From contig NZ_SPQK01000021.1 of the NCBI RefSeq assembly GCF_004570875.1, forward strand, positions 1-64,000: a DNA stretch of 64,000 nucleotides. Reading direction: 5' to 3'. The DNA comes from Blastococcus sp. CT_GayMR16 (lineage in GTDB: Bacteria > Actinomycetota > Actinomycetes > Mycobacteriales > Geodermatophilaceae). The notes below the pieces were generated by a model that had not been told where the DNA came from, did no database searches, and saw only the letters and a program-made list of their open reading frames with translations. Positions 31,085 through 41,892 of this stretch are shown here, piece after piece. Position numbers and translations under genes: made by a program. How positions within the stretch are numbered: the first letter of the stretch is position 1; each line of letters opens with the position of its first letter.

Positions 31085-31750
31085 GTGACGTCGTCGAACG
31101 GTCCGTCGGCGCCTGTTCCCGTTCCCTCGGACCGGCCGGCCGGCGCCCCGGTGGTGCTGGACCGCGAGGACCTGCCCGACCGGGTGTGGACCCTGCCCAA
31201 CGCGCTCTCGGTGCTGCGGCTGCTCGGCGTGCCGGTGTTCCTCTGGCTGCTGCTCGGCCCGGAGGAGGACGGCTGGGCCCTGGTCATCCTCATGGTGTCG
31301 GGCTTCACCGACTGGCTCGACGGCAAGCTGGCCCGCTGGCTGAACCAGGGGAGCCGGCTGGGCGCGCTCCTCGACCCGGCCGCCGACCGGCTCTACATCG
31401 TGGCCACGCTCGTGGCGCTGACCCTGCGCGACATCGTGCCCCTCTGGGTGACGGCGCTGCTGGTCGGCCGGGAGCTCGTGCTGGGCGTCATGCTGCTGGT
31501 GCTCCGGGCCTACGGGTATCCGCCGCTGCAGGTGCACTACCTGGGCAAGGCGGCGACGCTGCTGCTCCTCTACGCCTTCCCGGTGCTGCTGATCGCCGAC
31601 GGGACGGGGTGGCTCGCCCGGGCCTGCGAACCGTTCGCCTGGGCCCTCACCATCTGGGGGACGGCGCTCTACCTGCTGGCCGGGCTGCTCTACGTCGTCC
31701 AGGTGGCGGGGATCGTGCGGGCCGAGCGGACGGTGCCGGCGTCGCCGTGA
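31085..31750 (+). CDS. CDP-alcohol phosphatidyltransferase (PgsA2-like)
   Basis: 221 aa from GTG 31085, GGAGG 4 nt upstream. A leaderless alternative at 31052 is supported by TAGCCT at 31036-31041. The CDP-OH-P signature is complete: DWLDGKLARWLNQGSRLGAL followed by LDPAADR. Five to six membrane helices. Makes a phospholipid such as phosphatidylglycerophosphate or cardiolipin precursor; the exact alcohol is unclear. Start of the block matching Rv1822-Rv1826, with GTGA overlap to the DUF881 gene. Confidence 0.88.
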   Translation: MTSSNGPSAPVPVPSDRPAGAPVVLDREDLPDRVWTLPNALSVLRLLGVPVFLWLLLGPEEDGWALVILMVSGFTDWLDGKLARWLNQGSRLGALLDPAADRLYIVATLVALTLRDIVPLWVTALLVGRELVLGVMLLVLRAYGYPPLQVHYLGKAATLLLLYAFPVLLIADGTGWLARACEPFAWALTIWGTALYLLAGLLYVVQVAGIVRAERTVPASP

Positions 31751-32655
31751 CCACGACCCCGCGGGGCGGTGCCCCGCGTTCCCTGGGGGCCTCGCTGCTG
31801 GACGACGTCCTCGCCGAGACCCTCGACCCGGCGTACGCGCAGGCGGCCGCTGCCCGTGCGGCCGGGCAGTCGCCGGCCCGCCCGCGCTGGCGGGGGCGGG
31901 CGATCGTGGCGCTGACGATGGCGATCGCCGGTCTGCTCGTCTCGGTCACCTACGACCAGGCCGCGGCCGGGGCCGACGGCCGCGAGGAGGTGCGGGAGGC
32001 GCTGGTCGGCGACATCGACCGCGAGTCGGCGATCAGCGACGAGCTCGCGGTCCAGCTCGAGGACCTCAGCGACGAGGTCACCCGTACCCGCGACGAGGTG
32101 CTGGCCGCCACCGAGGTCGGCCAGGACGTGCTGGACGAGCTGGCCGGCGCCGAGCGCGGGTCCGCGGCGGTCCGGGTGACCGGGCCCGGGGTGCTGGTCA
32201 CCCTGGCCAACGCCGACCCGACGGCCGACGACGACCCGGTCGGCGGGACGACCGAGGAGGACCCCCGCGGCCGGGTGCGCGACGGCGACCTCCAGCTCGT
32301 GGTCAACGCCCTGTGGGCCGCCGGCGCCGAAGCCGTCAGCATCAACGGCCAGCGACTGGGGCCCCTCACCGCGATCCGCTTCGCCGGCGAGGCCGTCCTG
32401 GTCGACTTCAAGCCGGTCATGAACCCCTACGAGATCAGCGCCATCGGCGACCCCGACACGATGGCCGGCCGGTTCCTCCTCAGCCCCGAGGTGCGCTCGC
32501 TCGGCTTCATCTCCGAATCCTTCGGACTGCGCTTCGACTACGCCCGGAAGGACGAGCTCACCCTGCCCGCCGCCAGTACGCCCGAGCTCCGCATCGCCGT
32601 GCCGGAGGCCCCCGCGGGGGACGCTCCCGCCACCGACCCCACGCCGGGAGGCTGA
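31747..32655 (+). CDS. DUF881 family protein (first copy)
   Basis: 302 aa from GTG 31747. N-terminal cytoplasmic ~60 residues, one membrane helix (IVALTMAIAGLLVSVTY), then an extracytoplasmic coiled coil and the DUF881 domain: GPGVLVTLANADP, QLVVNALWAAGAEAVSINGQR and AVLVDFKPVMNPYEISAIGD. The DUF881-Sbp-DUF881 triplet is a conserved actinobacterial and firmicute set thought to sit near the divisome. Function is unknown. Confidence 0.88.
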   Translation: MTTTPRGGAPRSLGASLLDDVLAETLDPAYAQAAAARAAGQSPARPRWRGRAIVALTMAIAGLLVSVTYDQAAAGADGREEVREALVGDIDRESAISDELAVQLEDLSDEVTRTRDEVLAATEVGQDVLDELAGAERGSAAVRVTGPGVLVTLANADPTADDDPVGGTTEEDPRGRVRDGDLQLVVNALWAAGAEAVSINGQRLGPLTAIRFAGEAVLVDFKPVMNPYEISAIGDPDTMAGRFLLSPEVRSLGFISESFGLRFDYARKDELTLPAASTPELRIAVPEAPAGDAPATDPTPGG

Positions 32656-32658
32656 CCC

Positions 32659-32991
32659 GTGATCCCGATCCTCGGACTCGCGGCCGGTGTCCTCCTCGGA
32701 CTCTTCTTCGACCCGACCGTCCCGCTGTGGCTGCAGCCCTACCTGCCGATCGCCGTCGTGGCCGCCCTGGACGCCGTCTTCGGCGGGTTCCGCGCCCGCC
32801 TGGACGGGATCTTCGACGCCAAGGTGTTCGTCATCTCGTTCGTGTCCAACGTCGTCGTCGCCGCGCTGATCGTCTTCCTGGGCGACCAGCTGGGCGTGGG
32901 CGCGCAGCTGTCCACCGCGGTCGTCGTCGTCCTCGGCATCCGGATCTTCGGCAACGCCGCAGCCATCCGACGGCACGTGTTCCGGGCATGA
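32659..32991 (+). CDS. sbp: Small basic protein Sbp (DUF1290)
   Basis: 110 aa, GTG start 3 bp after the DUF881 gene. Three membrane helices; PYLPIAVVAALDAVFGGFRA and IFDAKVFVISFVSNVVVAAL are the family blocks. Bacillus sbp lies upstream of ftsAZ, and the actinobacterial copy lies between two DUF881 genes. Role unknown. ATGA overlap with the second DUF881 gene. Confidence 0.9.
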   Translation: MIPILGLAAGVLLGLFFDPTVPLWLQPYLPIAVVAALDAVFGGFRARLDGIFDAKVFVISFVSNVVVAALIVFLGDQLGVGAQLSTAVVVVLGIRIFGNAAAIRRHVFRA

Positions 32992-34058
32992 CCGAGGACC
33001 AGCCGCAGGGGCGCCCCGGGTCTCCGGACCCGGACGACGACGACGCCGTGCCGCACCCGTTCGGGCGGGGGCGGCTGGGGGAGCGGCCCTCGCCCACTGC
33101 GGAAGAGGCCCCCGCAGAGCCGGCCGAGCCGGAGACGGCGGCCGAGCCGGAGACGGCGGCCGAGCCGGAGACGGCGGCCGACACGGAGGCCGAGGTGGCG
33201 GCCGAGCCCGAGCCCGAGCCCGACGTGACGGAGGAGCCCGAGGTGCAGCCGGCGGACGAGCCGGCCGAGCCCGTAGAAACGGTTGACGACTCCGGGCAGG
33301 CCGACACCGAACCTCCGGCAGCCGTGCCCGCGACCGAGGTCGTCCGCAGCAAGGTCGCGATCACGGCCCGCCGCCGCAGGGACCCGCTGGCAGCGGCGCT
33401 CATCGGCGTCCTCACCCTGCTGCTCGGCTTCGCCTTCGCCGTCCAGGTGCGGAACGTCGGGAACGACCAGCTGCTGGCCGGCGCCCGCGAGGAGGACCTC
33501 GTCCGCATCCTCGACGACCTCAACGCCCGCGAGGAGCGGCTGCGCGAGCAGATCAGCGACCAGCGCAACGCGCTGCAGCAGCTCACCAGCTCCGACAGCC
33601 AGTCGGCGGCGGCGCTGGAGGAGGCCCGCCGGCGCGCGGAGGCGATCGGCATCCTCAACGGCACCATCGCCGCCCAGGGGCCGGGGCTGACCATGACCGT
33701 CCGCGATCCCGAGGACGTGGTGCGGGTGGCCGACATCCTCGACGCGATCCAGGAACTCCGGGGGGCGGGTGCGGAGACGATGCAGATCGACGGCGTGCGG
33801 GTGGGTGTCTCGACCGCGGTCACCGGGAACCCCGGCAGCCTGATGATCGACGGACGGCCCATCATCGCGCCCTACGAGTTCGTCGTCATCGGCTCCCCGC
33901 AGAACATGGAGACGGCCATGAACATCCCCGGCGGGGTGGTGCCGCGGTTCACCAGCCGCGGCGCGTCGGTGTCGATCAACCAGTCCGACGAGCTGGTCGT
34001 GGACGCGTTGCGGCCCCTCGACACGCCTCAATACGCTTCCCCCGACACGGGCGATTAG
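32988..34058 (+). CDS. DUF881 family protein (second copy) with acidic repeat N-terminus
   Basis: 356 aa from ATG 32988. Residues 1-~115 are a disordered acidic Glu/Pro/Ala region with three exact copies of AEPETA; a membrane helix follows (DPLAAALIGVLTLLLGFAFA), then a coiled coil (LNAREERLREQISDQRNALQ) and the DUF881 domain (GPGLTMTVRDPED, IQELRGAGAETMQIDG, PIIAPYEFVVIG). The two DUF881 proteins probably interact outside the membrane (inference). Confidence 0.87.
   Translation: MTEDQPQGRPGSPDPDDDDAVPHPFGRGRLGERPSPTAEEAPAEPAEPETAAEPETAAEPETAADTEAEVAAEPEPEPDVTEEPEVQPADEPAEPVETVDDSGQADTEPPAAVPATEVVRSKVAITARRRRDPLAAALIGVLTLLLGFAFAVQVRNVGNDQLLAGAREEDLVRILDDLNAREERLREQISDQRNALQQLTSSDSQSAAALEEARRRAEAIGILNGTIAAQGPGLTMTVRDPEDVVRVADILDAIQELRGAGAETMQIDGVRVGVSTAVTGNPGSLMIDGRPIIAPYEFVVIGSPQNMETAMNIPGGVVPRFTSRGASVSINQSDELVVDALRPLDTPQYASPDTGD
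33123..33176 (+). repeat. 18-bp x 3 tandem repeat inside the second DUF881 gene
   Basis: GCCGAGCCGGAGACGGCG repeated exactly three times (33123, 33141, 33159), coding AEPETA units in the cytoplasmic tail. Exact copies imply recent expansion and probable length variation between strains. Confidence 0.9.
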
Positions 34059-34116
34059 CGCCCCGCCGGCCCAGGCCGGTCCCGCACCACCGACCTCCTC
34101 AGGAGACGATCGACGC

Positions 34117-34521
34117 ATGGCCACGCCAGACGACCGCCGGTACACCGACCAGCACGAGTGGGCGCTGGTGCAGGGCACAGACGGCACGGCCACCGTCGTG
34201 CGGGTCGGGATCACCGACCACGCGCAGGACGCGCTGGGCGACATCGTCTTCGTCCAGCTGCCCTCGGTGGGCGACGAGGTTGGGCCGGGCACCCCGATCG
34301 GCGAGGTCGAGTCCACCAAGTCGGTGTCCGACGTCTACGCGCCGGTCGCCGGAGTCGTGGCGGCCGTGAACGAGGCGCTCGCCGACGCCCCCGAGACGAT
34401 TAACGCCGATCCCTACGGTGCGGGCTGGCTGGTCGACATCGCCGTCCACGGCGAGGGGGGCGACCCGATCGGTCAGCTGCTCGACGCCGACGCCTATCAG
34501 TCCCTCGTCGACGGGTCGTGA
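34117..34521 (+). CDS. gcvH: Glycine cleavage system H protein
   Basis: 134 aa. Lipoyl carrier: lipoylated Lys in GEVESTKSVSDVYAPV, plus YTDQHEWALV and ITDHAQDALGDIVFVQLP. Shuttles the methylamine intermediate between GcvP and GcvT. CAGGAG lies upstream of ATG 34117. gcvP is 3.3 kb downstream; gcvT is not in the window. Confidence 0.96.
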   Translation: MATPDDRRYTDQHEWALVQGTDGTATVVRVGITDHAQDALGDIVFVQLPSVGDEVGPGTPIGEVESTKSVSDVYAPVAGVVAAVNEALADAPETINADPYGAGWLVDIAVHGEGGDPIGQLLDADAYQSLVDGS

Positions 34522-34525
34522 GCGG

Positions 34526-34549
34526 GCCGCCGCCGGGCTCGGTGGCGGC
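34526..34549 (+). terminator. Hairpin after gcvH
   Basis: GCCGCCGCC-GGGCTC-GGTGGCGGC: 9-bp stem with one G.T pair and a 6-nt loop, 4 bp after the gcvH stop. No T tract follows, as is common for actinobacterial terminators. Confidence 0.5.
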
Positions 34550-34557
34550 TAGATCAC

Positions 34558-34563
34558 TATGAT
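34558..34563 (+). promoter_or_regulatory. -10 box TATGAT upstream of garA
   Basis: A TATGAT matching the sigma-70-type consensus at five of six positions, 225 bp before the garA start. The ~220-nt leader would include a CCCCGG..CCGGGG hairpin (34591-34603 region). No clear -35. Confidence 0.35.
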
Positions 34564-34787
34564 CTCGCTGAGGCGTCCGGCGCCCCGGTGAGCTGCCGGG
34601 GAACCCGCCGTTCCTCACCCTGTACGTCCGGTTGACCCTCGGGCCGACCGGCTGGTTCCATGACCCACGGCCCGCCGCTCAGCTCGCGGCAGCCGACCCT
34701 CGACGGACTGTCCGGTCCGTCGTCCGCCGGCCGCCAGCGGCCCGTTCCGAGGCCCGCGGCGGGCCCTCGCACCGGAGGAGACGCAAC

Positions 34788-35306
34788 GTGCACTGCACTC
34801 GATGTGGACACGAGAACCCCGAGGGCAGTCGCTTCTGCGCGCAGTGCGGCTCGGCGCTCTCCCAGGAGCGGGTCGGCGAGTCGACCAGCGTGATCCCCAA
34901 GGTCGGCGGCGAGGACTCCAGCGAGCAGCCCGAGATCGCCGAGTCCGCGGCCGATGCGCACGCCGGCGCGGTGGAGTCCCTGCCGGCGGGTTCGGCGCTG
35001 CTGGTGGTGAAGCGCGGCCCGAACGCCGGCAGCCGGTTCCTCCTGGACCAGGACGTCACGACCGCGGGGCGCCACCCCGACAGCGACATCTTCCTCGACG
35101 ACGTGACGGTCAGCCGCCGGCACGTGGAGTTCCACCGCGAGGGCGGCGGCTTCTCCGTGCACGACGTCGGCAGCCTCAACGGCACTTACGTCAACCGCGA
35201 GCCGGTCGACGTCGCGACCCTTGCCGGCGGTGACGAGGTGCAGATCGGCAAGTTCCGCCTCGTGTACCTCACCGGCCCGCGCACCGGCGAGCCGGCCGCT
35301 CGCTAG
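34788..35306 (+). CDS. garA: GarA-type FHA protein with N-terminal zinc ribbon
   Basis: 172 aa from GTG 34788, GGAGGAG upstream. Residues 1-20 form a zinc ribbon (CTRCGHENPEGSRFCAQCG). Then GESTSVIPKV, which resembles the ETTSV site of mycobacterial GarA phosphorylated by PknB/PknG. FHA domain ~65-160: SALLVVKRGPNAG, TTAGRHPDSDIFLDDVTVSR, RRHVEF, GSLNGTYVN. GarA switches glutamate/2-oxoglutarate metabolism. The zinc ribbon is absent from the M. tuberculosis protein as I recall it. Confidence 0.88.
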   Translation: MHCTRCGHENPEGSRFCAQCGSALSQERVGESTSVIPKVGGEDSSEQPEIAESAADAHAGAVESLPAGSALLVVKRGPNAGSRFLLDQDVTTAGRHPDSDIFLDDVTVSRRHVEFHREGGGFSVHDVGSLNGTYVNREPVDVATLAGGDEVQIGKFRLVYLTGPRTGEPAAR

Positions 35307-35370
35307 TGAGCGCACCCATGTGGGCGTCGTCGCCCGGATCGCCCGCCCAGGGCCCGGGCGAGAACAGGAC

Positions 35371-36117
35371 GTGACGGCCGTGCCCGAGCGCGACAACGCG
35401 CTCGGGGACGCCGCCGACCAGCACACGCCGCGGCTCACCATCGGCGAGGTGCTGGCCGTTCTTCGCGACGACTTCCCCGACGTAACGATCAGCAAGATCC
35501 GCTATCTCGAGTCCGAGGACCTGGTCCACCCGCAGCGCACGCCGTCGGGGTACCGCAAGTTCTCCCGCGCCGACGTGAGCCGGCTGCGCTACGTCCTGAC
35601 CGCGCAGCGCGACCACTACCTGCCGCTGCGGGTCATCAAGGAGCACCTCGAGGCCCTCGACCGGGGCGAGCCGCTGCCCCCGGGTGCGGTGACCGGAGCG
35701 ACGGTGCCGCCGCCGGCCGGCCAGGACGACGGTGCCGAGTCCGGGGTTCCGCCGCTCACCGCCGAGCAGTTCGCGCGGGCGGCCGGCCTGGAGCCCGAGC
35801 AGCTCGCCGACTGCGTGCAGTTCGGCCTGCTGGCCACCGACGCCGACGGCCGCCACCCCGCCGGCGACCTGCCGATCGCCCGGGCCGCGGCCGGTCTGGC
35901 CCGGCACGGCATCGAGCCGCGGCACCTCCGCGTCTACCGGACCGGCGTGGAACGGGAGGCCGGGCTGGTCGAGCAGCTGGTCGCGCCCGTGCTCCGGGCG
36001 CGCTCGGAGGAGGCCCGGACCCGCGCCACCGAGAAGCTCCGTGAGCTCGCCACGCTGTCCGCACAGCTGCACACGGCGCTGCTCGAGGCACGCCTGCGGG
36101 AACTCCTGCGCCCCTGA
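35371..36117 (+). CDS. MerR-family regulator, Rv1828 type
   Basis: 248 aa from GTG 35371 (35380 also possible). N-terminal winged helix: LTIGEVLAVLRDDFPDVTIS, KIRYLESEDLVHPQRTPSGY and RKFSRADVSRLRYVL. The C-terminal half is a four-helix effector/dimer region with HGIEPRHLRVYRTGVEREA. No Cys cluster for metals. Neighbours garA and bfn as in M. tuberculosis Rv1827-Rv1829. Confidence 0.88.
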   Translation: MTAVPERDNALGDAADQHTPRLTIGEVLAVLRDDFPDVTISKIRYLESEDLVHPQRTPSGYRKFSRADVSRLRYVLTAQRDHYLPLRVIKEHLEALDRGEPLPPGAVTGATVPPPAGQDDGAESGVPPLTAEQFARAAGLEPEQLADCVQFGLLATDADGRHPAGDLPIARAAAGLARHGIEPRHLRVYRTGVEREAGLVEQLVAPVLRARSEEARTRATEKLRELATLSAQLHTALLEARLRELLRP

Positions 36118-36244
36118 CTCCGGCGTACCGTGGAGGGGTCGCAGATGGACGTCGCCGACGCACCTGACCCGCCCGCCGCACGCCCCGCTTCACGACACGA
36201 CCGCCCGCCCACCCCATCGGGCCTGCAGCTGAGGGAGCCGCACC

Positions 36245-36733
36245 GTGCAGGAGCTTCGAGTCGTCGGTGTCCGGGTGGAACTGCCCGGGAACCAGCCGAT
36301 CCTGCTGCTCAAGGAGACCCAGGGGGAGCGGTACCTGCCCATCTGGATCGGCGCCGTCGAGGCCGCTGCGATCGCCTTCGAGCAGCAGGGCGTCCGTCCG
36401 GCCCGGCCGATGACCCACGACCTGCTGCGCGAGGTGGTCCGCACGCTGGGGGCGACGCTTGAGGCCGTGAACATCACCGAGATGCGCGACGGCATCTACA
36501 TCGCCGAGCTCGTCTTCGGCGACGACCGCGTGGTGAGCGCCCGTCCGTCGGATGCCGTCGCCCTCGCCGTCCGCACGGGTGCGCCGATCTACGGCGCCGA
36601 CGACCTGCTCGACGAGGTCGGTATCGAGATCCCGGACGAGCAGGAGGACGAGGTCGAGAAGTTCCGCGAGTTCCTCGACCAGATCTCGCCGGAGGACTTC
36701 GGCGCGGGGTCGGGTTCGGGCGGCCCCGCATGA
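36245..36733 (+). CDS. Bifunctional nuclease family protein (DUF151)
   Basis: 162 aa, GTG start with GGGAG upstream. MQELRVVGVRVELPGNQPIL, LPIWIGAVEAAAIAFEQQG, ITEMRDGIYIAELVF and SARPSDAVALAVRTGAPI define DUF151/BFN. Family members from plants show DNase/RNase activity; the bacterial role is unproven. A TACCGT box at 36126-36131 could start its transcript about 107 nt upstream. Confidence 0.88.
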   Translation: MQELRVVGVRVELPGNQPILLLKETQGERYLPIWIGAVEAAAIAFEQQGVRPARPMTHDLLREVVRTLGATLEAVNITEMRDGIYIAELVFGDDRVVSARPSDAVALAVRTGAPIYGADDLLDEVGIEIPDEQEDEVEKFREFLDQISPEDFGAGSGSGGPA

Positions 36734-36791
36734 GGAAGGACCCCCTCCTCCCCGCCCCTCGCACGCTCGGGGCGGTACCCGGGAGCGGGCC
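36734..36791 (+). repeat. Dispersed hairpin repeat, copy A
   Basis: Starts on the base after the DUF151 gene stop: GGAAGGACCCCCTCCTCCCC, then GCCCCTCGCACGCTCGGGGC (internal hairpin) and ends GGGAGCGGGCC. Homologous to copies at 59738-59797 (+), 63069-63124 (-) and, more weakly, 30977-31035 (-). Confidence 0.75.
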
Positions 36792-36846
36792 TGAGGCGAA
36801 CCGATCGTTATCGGCAGCGACGCTCAGAACCTCCACTCGAAATGAT

Positions 36847-36872
36847 GAGCGGGGCGACACGCCGCCCCGCTC
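36847..36872 (+). terminator. Strong hairpin terminator before ftsR
   Basis: GAGCGGGGCG-ACACGC-CGCCCCGCTC: perfect 10-bp stem, 6-nt loop. Followed by AGTTGACC, no long T run. Confidence 0.6.
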
Positions 36873-36924
36873 AGTTGACCGACCCCAGCGCCCGGCTTAC
36901 GGTCGGCGAACAACAACGGTGTGA

Positions 36925-36960
36925 CACCTGAGGTCAGTGGGTGCAATACCCCTTCAGGTG
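36925..36960 (+). promoter_or_regulatory. CACCTGA-N22-TCAGGTG inverted repeat upstream of ftsR
   Basis: Perfect 7-bp inverted repeat, with an inner GGGT-GCAAT-ACCC between the arms, ~55 bp before the ftsR start. Position and nested symmetry suit an autoregulatory MerR-type operator overlapping a promoter. Confidence 0.45.
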
Positions 36961-37015
36961 CAGGGCCGTCGACCCGGAGCGCGGGAGCGCTGCGGGACCA
37001 GAGGAGGACGCTGAC

Positions 37016-37588
37016 GTGAGCGACCAGAGCAACGGCTCCCAGGGTCAGCTCTTCAGCGACGCCGCAGTCGGCGCGCCGCGTTACGACGAGGTCGACACCG
37101 ATCTCGTCGGTTACCGCGGCCCGACGGCGTGTGCCGCTGCAGGGATCACCTACCGCCAGCTCGACTACTGGGCCCGCACCGGCCTGGTCGCGCCCTCGGT
37201 CCGCACCGCGACCGGCTCGGGCACGCAGCGGCTGTACTCGTTCCGCGACATCCTGGTGCTGAAGGTCGTCAAGCGGCTGCTGGACACCGGCGTCTCGCTG
37301 CAGAACATCCGGAAGGCCGTCGACCACCTGCGCAACCGCGGCATCAAGGACCTCGCGAACGTCACCCTCTTCTCCGACGGCGCCACCGTCTACGAGTGCA
37401 CCTCGGCCGAGGAGGTCGTGGATCTGCTCGCCGGCGGCCAGGGCGTCTTCGGCATCGCAGTCTCCGGCGCGCTGCGCGAGCTCTCCGGTGAGCTCGCCGA
37501 GCTCCCTGCCGAGCGGATCGACGGCGGCCCGGTCAACGCGAGCGACGACGAGCTCTCGATGCGCCGTCGGGCGCGCGCCGCTGTCTAA
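37016..37588 (+). CDS. ftsR: MerR-family regulator FtsR
   Basis: 190 aa from GTG 37016; AGGAGG at 37002-37007 fixes the start. MerR HTH: YRGPTACAAAGITYRQLDYW, TGLVAPSVRTATGSGTQRLY and SFRDILVLKVVKRLLDTGVS. Then LQNIRKAVDHLRNRGIKDLA. In Corynebacterium the orthologue FtsR activates ftsZ; Rv1830 is the M. tuberculosis equivalent. Own leader has an inverted repeat at 36925-36960. Confidence 0.88.
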   Translation: MSDQSNGSQGQLFSDAAVGAPRYDEVDTDLVGYRGPTACAAAGITYRQLDYWARTGLVAPSVRTATGSGTQRLYSFRDILVLKVVKRLLDTGVSLQNIRKAVDHLRNRGIKDLANVTLFSDGATVYECTSAEEVVDLLAGGQGVFGIAVSGALRELSGELAELPAERIDGGPVNASDDELSMRRRARAAV

Positions 37589-37652
37589 CCTGTCGCCCTA
37601 CGGGCTCCAACCGCGGCCAGGTGCCGTGCCCCTGCTGCACTGAGCCCTGCCC

Positions 37653-37760
37653 GTCCCGACTCGGGGGACCCTCCGGGCCCCCGCTCGGCGGGACCGCTGC
37701 GCGAGTGGTGCCCCGTCCTCTCCTCGGGGAGCCCTCCGGGACCCCGCTCGTCGGGACCCG
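37653..37760 (+). repeat. Two ~45-bp hairpin-forming direct repeats between ftsR and gcvP
   Basis: Copy 1 37653-37697 and copy 2 37715-37760 share TCGGGG..CCCTCCGGG..CCCCGCTCG.CGGGACC. Each can fold (GTCCCG...CGGGAC outer arms and CGGGGG/CCCCCG inner arms in copy 1). They fill the gap after ftsR and probably end its transcript; gcvP has its own promoter just downstream. Confidence 0.6.
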
Positions 37761-37804
37761 TGTGACGTCTGTTTCCTGCGCTCCGGCGTGGCGATGTCCG
37801 CTGG

Positions 37805-37810
37805 TAGCGT
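37805..37810 (+). promoter_or_regulatory. -10 box TAGCGT, leaderless promoter of gcvP
   Basis: TAGCGT ends exactly 7 nt before ATG 37818; no ribosome site is present. No glycine riboswitch can fit between this box and the start. Confidence 0.55.
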
Positions 37811-37817
37811 TCGAGTA

Positions 37818-40835
<3,018 letters not shown>

Positions 40836-40885
40836 GGCTGCCGGCGCACGGGAGATTGTCGTCCGGTCCTGACAGGCTGGCCGGC

Positions 40886-41485
40886 ATGACCGACGCGAAG
40901 GCCGACCTCCAGAACTACCTGCAACGCGGCCGCGACGCCCTGCTGTGGAAGCTGGAGGGGCTGTCGGAGTACGACGTCCGGCGCCCGATGACCCCGACCG
41001 GCACCAACCTGCTGGGCCTGGTCAAGCACCTGGCCTACGTGGAACTCGGCTACTTCGGTGAGACGTTCGGCCGGCCGGACGCCGACGCGAAGGCCTGGAT
41101 CGAGGACGACGGCTCGAACCCCAACTGGGACATGTGGGCCACCGCCGAGGAGTCCCGCGCGGACGTCGTGTCGCTGTACCGGCGGGCGTGGGCGCACGCC
41201 GACGCGACGATCGGGGTGCTCCCGCTGGAGGCCCCCGGCCGGGTGCCGTGGTGGCAGGGTGACCGCGCGGAGGTGACCCTGCACCGGGTCCTCGTGCACG
41301 TCATCGCCGAGACCGACCGGCACGTCGGTCACGCCGACATCGTGCGCGAGCTCATCGACGGTGTCGCCGGCCTGCGCGCAGGCAGCGACAACATGCCCGA
41401 GGTCGACCGGGCGTGGTGGGAGAGCCACCGCAGCCGGCTGGAGGCCGCCGCCAAGAGCGCCGCGGCCGGCGGAGCGGTCGTCTAG
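40886..41485 (+). CDS. DinB/DUF664 family protein
   Basis: 199 aa. Four-helix bundle with the metal-binding His triad pattern: GLVKHLAYVELGYFGETFG, LVHVIAETDRHVGHADIVRE; also DALLWKLEGLSEYDVRRPM. DinB proteins of Actinobacteria are often thiol (mycothiol)-dependent transferases; the exact reaction is not known. Stop codon overlaps that of the DUF5999 gene tail-to-tail in CTAG. Confidence 0.85.
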   Translation: MTDAKADLQNYLQRGRDALLWKLEGLSEYDVRRPMTPTGTNLLGLVKHLAYVELGYFGETFGRPDADAKAWIEDDGSNPNWDMWATAEESRADVVSLYRRAWAHADATIGVLPLEAPGRVPWWQGDRAEVTLHRVLVHVIAETDRHVGHADIVRELIDGVAGLRAGSDNMPEVDRAWWESHRSRLEAAAKSAAAGGAVV

Positions 41486-41685
41486 GCGCCGGCGAGCTCG
41501 GGAGCCAGCCAGGTGTGGTGGTCCGGGACGGCGCTGCCGTCGGGGAGCAGCTCGCCGTCGTCGTCGAACAGGACGACGCCGTTGCACAGCAGGCTCCACC
41601 CCTGCTCGGGGTGGCTGCTGACGACGGTGGCGAGGTCACGCGCCTCGCTGGTGGCGTCGGGGCAGGTCGTTACGTGGTGGCACAT
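41482..41685 (-). CDS. DUF5999 small protein
   Basis: 67 aa. MCHHVTTCPDATSEARD has a Cys/His cluster (C2, H3, H4, C8) that may bind metal, followed by HPEQGWSLLCNGVVLFDDDG and ELLPDGS, matching DUF5999, widespread in Actinobacteria with unknown role. Confidence 0.82.
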   Translation of the reverse strand: MCHHVTTCPDATSEARDLATVVSSHPEQGWSLLCNGVVLFDDDGELLPDGSAVPDHHTWLAPELAGA

Positions 41686-41892
41686 CGCGTCACATCCGTT
41701 CGGCCTCCCGGCACGGTGCCGAGAGTTACTTACCGTGTTCGTCCGATTACCAGATTCGGCAAGTGTGCGCCCGTCCTGAAGAGCGGTGGAGTGAGCAAGG
41801 TCACCAGATCACCCGAAGGAGTCGTCAGGTACTGCCAGCCCCGGTTGTGACCCTGCGGCGTCTCCGCAGGTGGGACCGGCGAGTCGCGCGGT
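41686..41892. other. Gene gap with lower-GC sequence and an unassigned minus-strand frame
   Basis: The first ~110 bp (GAGAGTTACTTACCGTGTTC, GATTACCAGATTCGGC) are less GC-rich than the flanks. Minus-strand codons from ~41865 to 41730 read NRGWQYLTTPSGDLVTLLTP then LFRTGAHLPNLVIGRTR and stop. This could be a remnant of an acquired gene, such as an HNH/DUF222 tail, but no start or promoter was found. Confidence 0.35.

Noticed and set aside
28870-31326. 818-codon minus-strand frame opposite EF-G2
   Set aside because: Shadow frame; low-complexity composition and no family motif.
37589-37817. Glycine riboswitch upstream of gcvP
   Set aside because: No aptamer-like core was seen, and gcvP appears to be leaderless.
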